Assembly: GCA_002682825.1 (NCBI GenBank) | Contig: NOKP01000034.1 | Span: forward strand, 310,001 to 374,000 | DNA from: Neonectria sp. B-13 | Lineage: Eukaryota > Ascomycota > Sordariomycetes > Hypocreales > Nectriaceae | Length of the DNA stretch: 64,000 nt | Reading direction: 5' to 3' | Shown: positions 12,427 through 23,377 of the stretch, piece after piece | Layout: every line of letters begins with the position of its first letter | Position numbering within the stretch: position 1 is the stretch's first letter | Translations under genes and position numbers: made by a program | Notes under the pieces: model-generated | What the model was told of the DNA's origin: nothing | Database searches by the model: none | Seen by the model: only the letters and a program-made list of their open reading frames with translations

Positions 12427-13150
12427 GCAAAGCCATGGCTCATACGGCAAAAAAGGGATCATATCGACATCTGTAGCTAAAACAGGTATTCCTAAGGAAG
12501 AAAGACTACAACTATCCCTACTTGTCTCGTGGAATCCGAAACCTGGGACATGGGAGCTAGGCAACTCATTACCTCACCTTGAGCAGAAGAGAGGACCAGG
12601 GATCTGTAAAACAACGTGGTTGAGGGTCGATTTATGATTTACCTTATCCATAGTTTTGTATTTGAATTCATTTATCGTTTTCTGACCAATTGGTATCTTT
12701 TGCGATTACGTTCTTCACACTTGACAGGAACATCGAGTCCAATCTAAGACCACGCAAAAATAACAGTATTAATATCAACACCTCTAGCCTTCGGAAAGTT
12801 TCCGCTTGATCAAATCTTTTCGCAGGTTACCTGAAATTTTGCGATTACGTAGCTTGGTTCGACGGGTCATCCCTTTGGGTATAAAGCATTGTAATTTTCA
12901 AAATTGAGATTGGGACGACACTCAGTGATACTCCTCTTAACATAAGCCCTTTTTACCAGAATAAAACGTGCATTAGAGGGGTTTACTGGTCCGATTTACT
13001 CGACTAGTCTGCTTAAAAACAAAGATTGATACGAGATGACTGTTCCAGTGCCGGTCTTGAACATGTTACTCGTTCCAAGTCAAATCACCGAGATCAATTG
13101 CAGAGAGAAAATCGCAACCGAAAATAAGGATAATTTTACACCCTAACAGA
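12427..13150. other. Intergenic, convergent 3' ends
   Basis: About 720 bp between the transporter stop and the stop of the minus-strand SDR. Frames run on for about 200 bp past the transporter stop by chance. No gene or repeat is supported. Confidence 0.45.
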
Positions 13151-14071
13151 TTACGTCGCCGTGAACCCGCCATCCAAGGGAAGTGTGACACCAGTGAGGT
13201 GGGTGGCCATGCCACTCACCATGAAACACACGGCATCGGCAACTTCGTCGGGGGATGCCAGCCTTCCCTGTGGTATCCTATCTATCGTCGGTTTCAGCGC
13301 CAACCTCGTCGCCTCCGTCAGCAGCGGTGTATCAATGAAGCCCGGCGCGACGGCATTGACTCTGATGCCTTTCTTGGCATAGTCAATGGCGTCGGTCCTG
13401 GTGAGTCCTAGAATTGCATGCTTGGAGGAATTGTAAACTCCGAGATGCGGCATTGCCATAAAGCCCAGCACAGACGAGATGTTGACGATGCACCCTCGCT
13501 CCGTGACGGATGAGTTCAACGGGTTCACGACGCGCGGCTCCTGCTTTTCCATCTGTGCCAGCTCCAACTTTTCGCACAGCCACAGTCCCCGAAAGTTGAC
13601 GTTCATGACCTTTTCAAACTCCTGTGTTGAAGTGTCTCCCGACAGCGCTAGCTTCTGTCCTATACCGGCGTTGTTGACGGCATAGTCAGTCCGCCCAAAC
13701 TCGCGGATGATGCTGGAGATGGCCTGCGAGATGGACGGTTCTGACGAGACATCAGCTTCGACGGGGAGGAACTGCACCCCGGGAAATTCTTGGGCCAACT
13801 TGGTTTTGGTTTCGTCGAGAGCGCTGCTGTTCACGTCCAAGCCCGCGACCTTGGTCACACCGTGTCGAGCAAGGCCGAGCACGATGGCGCGACCCAAAGC
13901 ACCTCCTGCGCCTGTGACAATTGCGGACCTAGATTGATAAGAAAAAGAGACGATTCAACTCATCCGGTTACTGTGCAAGACGAGGAAAGCAATTCGGATG
14001 ATGAGGTGATGAGATGATGGGATATGAGGTTCTGGTGGGTGTACTTACCCCTTTAAGCCTAGAGAAGCCAT
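13151..14071 (-). CDS. Short-chain dehydrogenase/reductase (classical SDR)
   Basis: Third SDR of the cluster. Two exons on the minus strand: 14049-14071 (23 nt, coding MASLGLKG) and 13151-13928, giving 266 aa. The split is needed to bring a start codon in front of the cofactor loop TGAGGALG (residues 13-20). NNAG follows at about 93-96, the catalytic Ser near 159, and YNSSK with Tyr173 and Lys177. The C-terminus carries PGFIDTP and a final LDGG motif, as in 3-oxoacyl-ACP reductase-like SDRs. Divergent from the zinc alcohol dehydrogenase, 917 bp apart. The family is certain and the substrate unknown. Confidence 0.9.
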
Positions 14072-14988
14072 GATATCTCAGTGGGAAAAAGAAATTGTCA
14101 AGATCTGATGCGGTATTGGATATTCTTATCGGGTCGTCCTAGCACACTACAGTTCCTCATAAACTACGAATCAAAATCGTATTGTCAAAAAAACAAGCAG
14201 TCCAAGGGGAGAAGTATGGCAAGGATATCTTGTGGTTAACGACCCCGCCACAAATTACCTTCGGTTGTGGCGGGCCCCAATGAGTTGCCGCTAAAAAGAA
14301 ACTGCCCATGATGCTTATGCAGAACGATCTGATGTCACGGCACAATACACATATTCCTCTCTTCGGCACAATTGTGCCGATATTAGACCGTCCTAATTTA
14401 GCGACACTATCGGTACGTAGGCCTTTAAGTAGTTGTAGGTGGCTTGACTAAAGGGTCTCCTGGCTGAAGACGGAAAAGGATAACCGACAGGATGCAAGGC
14501 ATCTCTCACAAAGTATCCGTACGGTAGGGTAGGGTGGAGTATCGAAACAATGCAATTCCAACACTGCGGGGTACACATTACTACCAAAATACTGCTCCAC
14601 TTTCGCAATATGAGCCTAAGACCCCCTGTCTTCTTGTCCGAATATCATCCGATGATTCACCGTTTCTTTCTACTTGTCAAAGTAGAGTGTATAGCGTAGC
14701 TGGGGCCGGGATAAACCAAATAGTCAACATTCGAACAAAATCCACAACCCGCAACATTTAATATCGTGCTGTTTGACGGTATATTCTTTTACAATATTCC
14801 TCACATTCTCTCTGAAAGGTCATTGCCACTCATCATCAGCATCTGATTCTCTTCCAAGTTTATCGTCTTCACCATCAGCATCTGTAACGTCCCAATCCTC
14901 TCAAATCCCGTCTGCCTAAACCAAAGAAAGAAGAGAAAACGAAAGGTTTTTTTTTCTAAAACTACAAATTATTACTATATACTTCATC
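14072..14988. promoter_or_regulatory. Bidirectional promoter between SDR and zinc alcohol dehydrogenase
   Basis: A 917-bp gap between divergent starts. Just before 14989 are CT-rich tracts and AT-rich leader sequence typical of a fungal promoter. GGCCGGGATA near 14704-14713 partly matches the GGCCGGCCGGATA element of the promoter at 9255-9267. No ORF is convincing. Confidence 0.35.
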
Positions 14989-16050
14989 ATGAGAGCTTAT
15001 AAGCTTGTTCGTTGGGGACAACCTGGTCAGTATGCCGACGTTCCCAAACCGACACCCGGTCCGCTGGATGTCCTGGTCCGTGTAAAAGCGGTCGGTCTCT
15101 GCCGCTCTGACATGGACATGATGGACAGCCAGCCCGGCGAGGATCCTTATGCGAGCGCGATCGATGCCGGCTACATCCTCGGACACGAGACGGCCGGGTA
15201 TGTTGAATCATGGGGCTCGAGTGTGACCGATTTGGAAAAGGGGGAGACGGTCGTGCTCCATCACATGCGCCACTGCGGTTTCTGCGAGTATTGCGAAGCT
15301 GGCATCGAACAGCATTGTGATCGCTTTCGGCGCGGTGCGATTGGCATGACCCGAGGCTGCGGCTTCGACGGAGGACTCGCAGACTTCATTGCCGTCCCCC
15401 GTACCGAGCTCATCTCCATGGGCTCCGCCGACCCCGTCTTGTTCGCTCCCCTCACAGACGCCGGCGTGACCGCGTACGCCGGCTGCAAGCCCTTTTGGCC
15501 CCTACTGCGCCCGGGGACGAGCGCCCTCGTCATTGGCGTCGGCGGCGTCGGCGCCTACGCGATCCAACTCATCAAGCTGCGCACTGCTGCCAAAGTCGTT
15601 GCGGTAGATACGTCCCAGGACCGCCTCGATCTTGCTAAGAAACTGGGTGCCGATGTGGTCGTGCTCTCACAGACAGACACTGAAACTCGCATACGCCAGT
15701 TTCTCAACGGAAGAGGCGTCGAATGCGTCCTGGACGTTGTCGGAACCGATCGCACTCTGGATCTAGCCGCCGCCCTAGTGCGCCCGGAGGGATTTGTCTC
15801 TGTTGTGGGCATGCAGGGCGGTAGCGTCAGACTCGGCTGGAACAGGATAGCGACGAGTGCTAGGTTTGCAACCTCGCTGGGCAGCACGCGTCAGGACCTG
15901 CGCGAGGTTTGTCAGCTAGCACTCGAGGGGAAACTGCAGATTGACATTGACCGATTCTCCTTTGATCAGATCCCTGAGGCGTACGAGAAGCTGCGGAAAG
16001 GACAACTTTATGGTCGTGCCGTGATTGTTATGGACGAGCTATTACAGTAG
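14989..16050 (+). CDS. Zinc-dependent medium-chain alcohol dehydrogenase
   Basis: Oxidises an alcohol, or reduces a ketone or aldehyde, with NAD(P); probably cytosolic. Single exon, 353 aa, the usual MDR length. Catalytic zinc ligands are Cys38 and His66 (GHE motif, Glu67), with Asp157 as a likely third. The structural zinc loop CX2CX2CX7C is intact at Cys96, 99, 102 and 110. The Rossmann loop is GVGGVG at 183-188, and Asp207 after the second strand favours NAD over NADP. The sequence looks close to bacterial cyclic- or terpene-alcohol dehydrogenases. With no introns it stands out from the multi-exon neighbours. The catalytic class is certain; the substrate is unknown. Confidence 0.9.
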   Translation: MRAYKLVRWGQPGQYADVPKPTPGPLDVLVRVKAVGLCRSDMDMMDSQPGEDPYASAIDAGYILGHETAGYVESWGSSVTDLEKGETVVLHHMRHCGFCEYCEAGIEQHCDRFRRGAIGMTRGCGFDGGLADFIAVPRTELISMGSADPVLFAPLTDAGVTAYAGCKPFWPLLRPGTSALVIGVGGVGAYAIQLIKLRTAAKVVAVDTSQDRLDLAKKLGADVVVLSQTDTETRIRQFLNGRGVECVLDVVGTDRTLDLAAALVRPEGFVSVVGMQGGSVRLGWNRIATSARFATSLGSTRQDLREVCQLALEGKLQIDIDRFSFDQIPEAYEKLRKGQLYGRAVIVMDELLQ

Positions 16051-16732
16051 CTCTTTTAGAGTTGAAAATTACATCTGCATATTCCAGTGGGAGAACTGTA
16101 CTTAGGTTTTCGAGGCTACCACGAATTTTTCCAGCTAAATGTAGTTTTAATATATACTTTACTACTAAAGCTTTTCATGAATTGGACATCAAGGTCAGAG
16201 AGAGGGACCCAGACGGGTTGCAAAAACAGGCTCAAGGTACGACATCGATGCGAACCATGTTACTGGGAAAGCTTGCTGTGTTTAAGTTATTGGGATTGAT
16301 GGTGCTGGGCATAGCATCTTACTGTGTTAACTGCTGTATGTTATCTACTGCGTTGTCTTGATCTATTAGATGATATTGACTAAGGCTAAAATTACTATAA
16401 ATAGCTATATTTAAGATTCTATTTATTATTACTTAATACTTTCTTTTAGTTCTCTCTACTATATTTAATTACTCTACCTTCTACTTACTTATACTCTCTC
16501 TCTTTTCTACCTTTTCTATTATACTATTAGTACTAATAACTCTATTTAAATTATTAACTTATCTAGGATTATAAGTTAACCTATAATCTAAGCTGTTTAT
16601 CTATACCCAGCTAATATACTACATTATAGAGAGCCTGTCTAGCCTATCTAGCAATACTCTAGCTTCACTAACTTAGTTCAAGCCTTAATGGATCTTTGTA
16701 TTAAGATGCTCCCGCACTGTGTAGGTGCTGCT
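16051..16732. other. AT-rich, RIP-like tract
   Basis: Between about 16370 and 16690 the sequence becomes strongly AT-rich, with many TA steps, short TTA/CTA runs and no ORF. This looks like an old repeat eroded by repeat-induced point mutation, but no element can be named. The first 300 bp are the 3' flank of the alcohol dehydrogenase. Confidence 0.5.
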
Positions 16733-18577
16733 TTACGTCACACCGTACAGATACGGCTTCTCATTGGCATAACAAGCCGTTTCTAGCTCCTTGGGAACGC
16801 TGCCTGCCAGGATGAATGCCTTAGCCAACGAATCTGTACAGTTGGATGGATCTCGCGACGTATGTCCATATCCGTGGTGGACAATAAGCCGCGCATTCTT
16901 TCCCATATCCTTCAACAGCCGCCTGCCATTGCGCAGCGGCGTGGCGGGGTCGTAGGTCACTGCAATTAGAAGGACAGGATGCTTGAGATTGTTGTTTAGT
17001 TCTCCGCGGTACACCTCGGCAGCTTTGGGCCAATATATGTCAAAGTTCTTGCATGGGAAGATGGCGTAGAAGCGCCGGTTTCCCGCGATCCAATTCTTGG
17101 TGGTCATGTTATCCCATAGGTTGGCATAAAAGTCAATTGTATCCCCCCCAGGAGGCAGCGGCGCGTCATAGGCGTCTCCGCATATGACCAGGGAGCCGAG
17201 TTCGTACGACGACGGTAGAATGGGCTGGAGCGAGCATGTCTCTGCCGGATTGTATGACCAAGAACCATCGACTAAAGCGGCAGCGAGGGTTGAGTTGTCG
17301 TTCTCAAGATCGAAGAGCATCTGAGCGAACGAGGGCCAGGTGGTGGCATCGTACATGGCATCGTAAATGAACCCCACGAGTGATGAGTAGGTAAGGATAG
17401 CAGGGCCGCTTGCGGTGGTGTAAAGGGAGATGGGCTGCTCGATAAGGGACGCCAGCAGAGTATTCAAGCGGGTACCGAGATCTTCAACAGTTATAGCCTC
17501 GCCATGTATTGGCTGTGCAAGGGCGCAATGGGCTGGGCCGGCGTTGATGCATTCGCCTAGGAAGCCGTCATGCCAGGCATTGGTAGCGTTATCGAGAGAT
17601 GTCCACCCAAACCCTCCGAGAAGACGGTGGTCCTTCTCGTACTGGGGTCCGTCAAGTATGACGCGCCCAGAGCGGTTGGGGAACATGTTGACATATGTCT
17701 GTCCAATGCCCGTTCCATAGCTCACCAGGTAGCCCGTTAAGTCGTCCTCGCCGAGTGCGTTGCGAATCTCGTCCAAGTCACGAGCAACAAAAGCGGTAGT
17801 AACAAAGCGCGGGAGATCGCCTTGTATCTCCTTGCATGCATTGTAGATGGCGTTGTTGAAGGCGTTGGTAAGTCGGAGCTGGCCCTTAGGGGACAGAGAG
17901 ACCTCGCGGTACTGGTTGGTTATCAGGTTCCACCTGTCCCTGTCGGCATCATGGGGGGCGCATGAGATAGAGGGCAGAGAAGCGTTGACGCCTCGTGGAT
18001 CCCAACCAAGGATGTCGTACTTGCCATCACTTAACCGCTGAGATAGAGACTCGGCTGAATCCCAGGCCCAGCTGGTGCCACCGTTTCCCGGACCGCCAGG
18101 ATTGATGACGATTGTGCGCTCGCTCTTGGAACCCGGAACAAGGAAGATGTCGTTTCCCTTCCCACTATCGGATTTTGCACGAGCAAGGCCGGACACCTGA
18201 TACTTGGTGACTGCAAGCCGTACAATGCGGGGGTCGGACTTGTTCGTGTAATCCAGGGGCACCTCTAGATAACCGCATAGGTAGATGCCCCGACCAGTGT
18301 ACGGATCATGGCTTGAAGAGGAATTTGTGGCGCTTCCCCAGTTCCAGTGTGTTGGGTCTGGGTCAAAAAGATCAGACCAGGTCTGGCCTGGGTTGGTGTC
18401 GTTCAGTGCAGGCGGAAGAGTCCGATCGGTACAGGGAAGAAAGCTGAAGGGGTCGCTGGGGTCGGGAAATTGGCCGAGACTTCTGTTGGACTGGGACCTA
18501 ACCAGTCCCACTAAGAGCCCGACGACGAGGGCGAATCTCAGGGGCCACTTGTTTGATCGTCCCCTGGGATTCTCCAT
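16733..18577 (-). CDS. Secreted TAP-type alpha/beta-hydrolase (tripeptidyl aminopeptidase-like, S33)
   Basis: Predicted extracellular serine exopeptidase or related hydrolase, 614 aa, one exon. I choose the ATG at 18577, since it places a basic stretch and hydrophobic core (ALVVGLLVGLV) at the N-terminus as a signal peptide; an in-frame start 31 codons upstream would bury it. The oxyanion loop GGPGNGG is present. The nucleophile is Ser286 in SYGTG, followed by the family's usual YVNMFP helix. Asp543 (TYDPATP) and His572 (GYGHTS) complete the triad, and a TAP C-terminal domain carries the last two. Unusually, the residue two before the nucleophile is Leu, not Gly (LVSYG instead of GxSYG). Several N-glycosylation sequons fit secretion. 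Confidence 0.85.
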   Translation of the reverse strand: MENPRGRSNKWPLRFALVVGLLVGLVRSQSNRSLGQFPDPSDPFSFLPCTDRTLPPALNDTNPGQTWSDLFDPDPTHWNWGSATNSSSSHDPYTGRGIYLCGYLEVPLDYTNKSDPRIVRLAVTKYQVSGLARAKSDSGKGNDIFLVPGSKSERTIVINPGGPGNGGTSWAWDSAESLSQRLSDGKYDILGWDPRGVNASLPSISCAPHDADRDRWNLITNQYREVSLSPKGQLRLTNAFNNAIYNACKEIQGDLPRFVTTAFVARDLDEIRNALGEDDLTGYLVSYGTGIGQTYVNMFPNRSGRVILDGPQYEKDHRLLGGFGWTSLDNATNAWHDGFLGECINAGPAHCALAQPIHGEAITVEDLGTRLNTLLASLIEQPISLYTTASGPAILTYSSLVGFIYDAMYDATTWPSFAQMLFDLENDNSTLAAALVDGSWSYNPAETCSLQPILPSSYELGSLVICGDAYDAPLPPGGDTIDFYANLWDNMTTKNWIAGNRRFYAIFPCKNFDIYWPKAAEVYRGELNNNLKHPVLLIAVTYDPATPLRNGRRLLKDMGKNARLIVHHGYGHTSRDPSNCTDSLAKAFILAGSVPKELETACYANEKPYLYGVT

Positions 18578-19432
18578 TGCAGCAAACTGATGTTTCCAAC
18601 AGGTGAAACCGAGGTTGTTGGATTTGTGTTGACAGGGTTCCAAGTATAGACAAGAGTGTATTACGTTCACTAACGTACAATACAGATAACAATAGAAACC
18701 AAGTTCTATTCAATGTGCAGATAAATGTTGTTAAATATTTCAAAGTTCTCGCAGCAGGATGCGAATCCCAGTTCGATGTGATTCTCATCATCGGGGATGG
18801 GGATTCGGATTTGTAACAATATTATCACCGTTGGTACTTAGGGAGCACCTGTGATCGAGAGGAGCGATGTCTTTCGCTGCTGTTGCTCCTTGTGTTCCCG
18901 TCGCTACTCCCTTGATTGGTTCGCGTGTCCTGGGTCCTAAATCTGCACTTTGCATCGCCGGCGATGCCGCCGCTGACGGCCTGGTCCAGGTTAGGCATCC
19001 ATAGTCTGCTCTGTGTTGGTCGTACGATGGAAACCCTAACTAACCACGAGAAGCAAGGCGGCTTACATTCAGACTGTAACCCTACCAATAATCTCTCAAC
19101 TATTAAACGACAAGAACAGTTACGATGGTGATGACGACGACAATGATGACAATGCTGACGACGACGATGACGATGATGGCTGTACAGCCTAACTCCCCCA
19201 CTTTTAAACCACAATCTCAAGTCTAAGCTTAAAACGAAAACAAAGGTCAGGATGCGGGGAAGCTAAGCGAAAGATGGAGATTTCGGGTCTCAAGACAACG
19301 AATTCATCGCGAGTCTGCTCGACTTGTCGCGGCTCTGATTCAATTCATCCGGTTAAAACATACTCCCGAAGCCAAGGAAGATAGACATTCCTCGCCCACG
19401 CACCGAGCTCCCGCAGGCCTGCAACAATCTGA
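18578..19432. other. Gene-poor stretch with Asp-codon repeat
   Basis: No recognisable gene. At 19122-19185 there is an impure GAT/GAC trinucleotide repeat that would code an Asp/Asn run on the plus strand (or His/Arg-rich on the minus). An open frame surrounds it for about 50 codons, but it has no start and ends at once. It may be a worn exon or a microsatellite. Confidence 0.35.
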
Positions 19433-19959
19433 TATGTCTCAAGGTACTCTGCGTGCTCCCAAACTGGCGCTCCGTCCACAGAATCGTCTTGTGTTGGCTG
19501 CCACGATTCCATTTCAGCGACTTTTGCTACTACGGCCCTACCTCTTGGCAATAAGACGTTCGCCATCTCTGGGCTGACGGAGATATTTCGGAGCGCCACG
19601 ACTCAGAATGAAGTAGCAAAGTTTGCTCCAATAATAGTCATTCTGGCCATAGCGCAGTATCCCCTGCATCTTTACATGGTTATTGCATTGAGAACAGCGA
19701 ACGAAGGTCGCCTGAACGGTGACTCCGAGAACGCATGGTACTTTGGGCAGATTGTCGCCTTGGTTACTGCCGTCTCAACGATACTAGAGTGTATTAAAGG
19801 GATATCTGGTACGTCAGCTTACATCAAAGACAGCTCGATCTGCCGCCTGCTAATCGTCTTGTACTGTTAGAGTATCGTTCCCAAGTATCTAAACTAGAAA
19901 GGGAGACTGATGCCACAACACGAGCAGAGAATGAAGAAACCCAGGACGCGGTTGAGTAG
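19433..19959 (+). pseudogene. C-terminal fragment of a membrane-protein gene
   Basis: The plus-strand frame is open from 19433 to 19808, then a 62-nt GT-AG intron (19809-19870) leads to a last exon 19871-19959. Together they read a hydrophobic segment (FAPIIVILAIAQYPLHLY), a polar loop, a second hydrophobic segment (GQIVALVTAVSTILECIKG) and a charged coiled-coil-like tail ending in DAVE. The join is in phase and the intron has good borders, so this was once a real gene. Upstream the frame closes at a TGA (19430-19432) without a start. I see no matching N-terminal exons, so it is either truncated or its 5' exons are diverged. Function not recognised. Confidence 0.4.
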
Positions 19960-20479
19960 CCTATTCGATACTGCGGAAAGGGATACATCGTACAAACAGG
20001 GACGCAAGTAGGGATCTAAGGAAATAATGTAAACTCGCATAGTAGAGGTCTGTCAGAGCAATACTCTGACCGTGATTCAATATTGTTAGAAGGAACTGGA
20101 AGTTGTAATGGTAAAAATTGCTAGAAGAGCTATTAAATAACGATTAAATGGAAAAACACAATATTGAATATGCAAAGCTTAGGACCGGTGTTCTAAGTAG
20201 TTACGTAAGACTTGCCTAGTAATAAGGAACACAACCTGAACATCACAATGACTATAGAACCTGGCTAGATCACTCTTATCTCTATACTTTGACTCATCAC
20301 GTATAGCAGTAAACACATAGACTGTAGGTTCTGGATCACATTAATATGCAAGTTCAGATTGCACTTAAGTTGTGGACCTAACCGTGAGGCCGCGGGCATC
20401 TTAGCAACAAGACAGATTCGTGGCGAACAATGCAGCGTACTGGGGTTGTCACGTAAGATCGCGCCAGTCTTTCTTCCCG

Positions 20480-22250
20480 CCGCCATTCCGTCTTCCCGCC
20501 GCCATTCCGAGCAGACCTCTCGGATATTGCAGGATACGATTACCCCTCACCGATAGAATGCCCGGACATCGTCACGCCAGAAGTCGAGAGGGCGGTGCGA
20601 ACCGTCTCCCCGAACAAGGCTCCTGGCGCCGACGGTATTACCAACGGCATCCTACAACAAACGCTCGACACTCTCCTTCCAAGCCTCCACAAGCTCTTCA
20701 ACGCATGCCTTCAGCTCGGCTATGGCCCTCGGCATTTCAAGGAGACCGTCACGGTAGTACTCCGGAAGCAAGGTAAGGACGACTATACGCAGCCCAAGTC
20801 ATACAGGCCGATTGCCCTCCTTAACACACTGTGCAAGGCGCTGGAGGCCGTCATTGCCAACCGGCTCACGTACCTAGCCGATGTTTACCACCTGCTCCCA
20901 AGTCGACACACTGGGGGCCGGAAACTAGCATCGACCGAACATGCTGTGCACTTCTTCTCCAACGAATACATCAGCAGGGCAAGGTGACCTCTCTGCTACT
21001 ACTCGACGTGTCGGGAGCATACGACGACGTTTCGCTAGACGGCTCCTTCACAACCTTCGCAAGCGTCGGGTCAGTGAGAACATCGTATCCTGGATCGCGT
21101 CCTTTCTCAGCGGCCGATCCACTACTCTCAAGCTGCAGGAGTACACTGCACCCTCCATGCCCATCCAGACGGGCATCCCGCAGGGGTCGCGCATATCTCC
21201 AATTCTATATTTGTTTATAATGCAGATCTGATTGAGGTCTGCAAGACAGAAGAAACTGAAGCGGTAGGGTATATCGACGATGTGTCAACCTTGACGGTCG
21301 GCCCCTCTGCTCAACGCAACTGCAAAACCCTCAAAGGCATCCACCGCAGAGCCGAACAGTGGGCTAGACAGCATGGCTCCCAGTTCGCCCCAGCAAAATA
21401 CGAGCCGGTGCACTTAAAGAGGATCCAAAGGCGAGCAGCCCTAACCATAACCGGTGCATTCCGTACCACCGCTGGAGCAGCGGTAGATGTCGAAGCGCAC
21501 CTGCCCCCAGTGCTATAGCAGCTCGACCGCCTCGAGAACGTCAACCGCATGTGGTTCCGCCATGGTATCCCGCCATCCGTCACTATCGCCGAGTCGGCCG
21601 AGACCGCCATCGAGGACCACGACGCCATGGAATCTGGTACAATCTGCATCTACACCAACGGCAGCGGCATCAATGACCTCGTCGGTGCCGCCGTGGTCGC
21701 ACCGGCCCAGATGGACGGCCTCTGTACGAAACGGATGCAGTACATGGGTACATCGGACACATCCACCGTATACGCAGCAGAGCTCAGGGGACTAGTATGG
21801 GCATTGGAGATGCTATTCGACATACATCTAACCAGCGCTTCCCCCGGCAGGTGTGCCATCTTTACCGATAACCAGGCTGCCATCCAAGCGATCCGGAACC
21901 CGAAATCTCCATCAGGGTAGTACATCCTAGCCGAGGCAGTCCAAGAACTTGACAAACTCCGGAACGAAGGATGGGTCATCCAATTCCAGTAAATCCCAGC
22001 ATATGTCAGAGTACCGAGCAACGAAGCTGCGGACCGAGCAGCCACGGAAGCCACCAACCACGATCCGGAAGCACCGGAACCAGAGTCACTTTGGACCCTC
22101 ATGGCGACCACGAAATCCATCATCCGTAGGACCATGAAAGTCGAGTGGGGGCTTCATGGGAAACAGCCAAGCACGGCAGAGAGTTCTTTAGGCTTGGGGT
22201 TAAACCAGGGGAAGCGACACTCGACCTCCATGCTGGGAATGGCCTGATAT
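20480..22250 (+). mobile_element. Degenerate Tad/I-clade non-LTR retrotransposon (RT + RNase H)
   Basis: Broken ORF2 of a LINE. The reverse transcriptase starts near 20500 and shows NKAPGADGI, RPIALLNTL and then, in another frame, [14 protein letters not shown] and YIDDV at about 21270. Next the frame jumps straight to [20 protein letters not shown], so the thumb region is deleted. An RNase H domain follows ([27 protein letters not shown]), then the usual C-terminal [15 protein letters not shown] after another frameshift. Internal stops occur near 21519, 21920 and 21992. No target-site duplication or poly-A tail is obvious. A TCAA microsatellite at 22458-22477 lies downstream. Non-functional; transposed long ago. 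Confidence 0.85.
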
Positions 22251-23377
22251 GTCAAAGACACAGAACGACCTAAATGGCTGTAGATAGGAGCGCGCTTATG
22301 ATTAGGTAGATGGGATAGAGCTTGGTGCGAGGACGGCCTGTAGACGCAGGACATTCTTTGTGACAATGGCGCTCTCTCGGAAGCCAGAAGTGGGCAAACC
22401 TGTATTTATAGTTGCGCGCTGCATAGCTACCGGTAAAGATGGCTGGGACAGACTATGAATCAATCAATCAATCAATCGATGCAGCTTCCTAGCTCCTAGT
22501 ACCCTAGACGGGGCCCATCAGCTCTATTGGTCTTGGTACATTGGTCTCTTGGTATTACCAGGCCATATGCCACTGTGAAGCCCCGCAAACCAGTCCCACA
22601 GCACTACCTTCGAACCTGGAAAACAGCAACACCTATGTCTATATTGGAGAGATGTTCAGTTCAGTTCAGTTCAGTTCAATTCATAGGCTATCCCAGCCGC
22701 CGTAAGGCAGCTATGCAGCGTACGACTATAAAGACCGATGCCCCTGCCCTTCATGTTCAGAAAACTTGTTCCTGCAGACCCTCGCCGTGCTGGCATCTAC
22801 CCTCAATGTCAAACGGTCTTTGCTGCGTGAGTGGATGGAAGGCTTCGCCTTCTAGAAATGCCAAAACATTTACTGGGGAATGTTGGCATACGGAACTCTT
22901 CGCCCGACCCTATTCTGCAAGCAAAGTAGCTGAACCATAATATGCATACTTTAAACGGGGAAAACTGTCGCTTTGGCCGTCTAAGGATCCAATCCGAGGG
23001 CTTTCTTCTTATATTTACGCCGCTTAGAAACTGGTAACTCTAGATCTGTTAATGGCTACTCAAGGACCTTGAGGACTACAGCAGTACAAAGACGTAAATT
23101 GGGAAGGCACCTGAGAAATTTACTATCAAAGCACACAGTATTGGTCTCTGAGATCTGGATGCTTGGAGTGATATTGAAGAGTTACTGGCTTTCTCGACCA
23201 TTCAAATTGTAGATTGCTCGCCTCCCTATAAAGAATGCAGAAGATGATCCGGGATTCACAGTGATATTCTTCGACTATTCGGCATATCAAGAACGGCTGG
23301 CCTAGAAGCAAGCTCGGCTTATGGAACCTCGCTGGTAGATTGAGAGAATCCTCATAGTAACACCCTCTCTCGAAACT
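22251..23377. other. Gene-free stretch with two short tandem repeats
   Basis: Contains (AATC)n at 22458-22477 and (TTCAG)n at 22654-22680. No ORF with a recognisable product. The first part may be the 3' end of the LINE relic. Confidence 0.45.

Noticed and set aside
12002..12637. 211-codon plus-strand ORF overlapping the transporter end
   Set aside because: Out of frame with the MFS protein; low-complexity translation without motifs.
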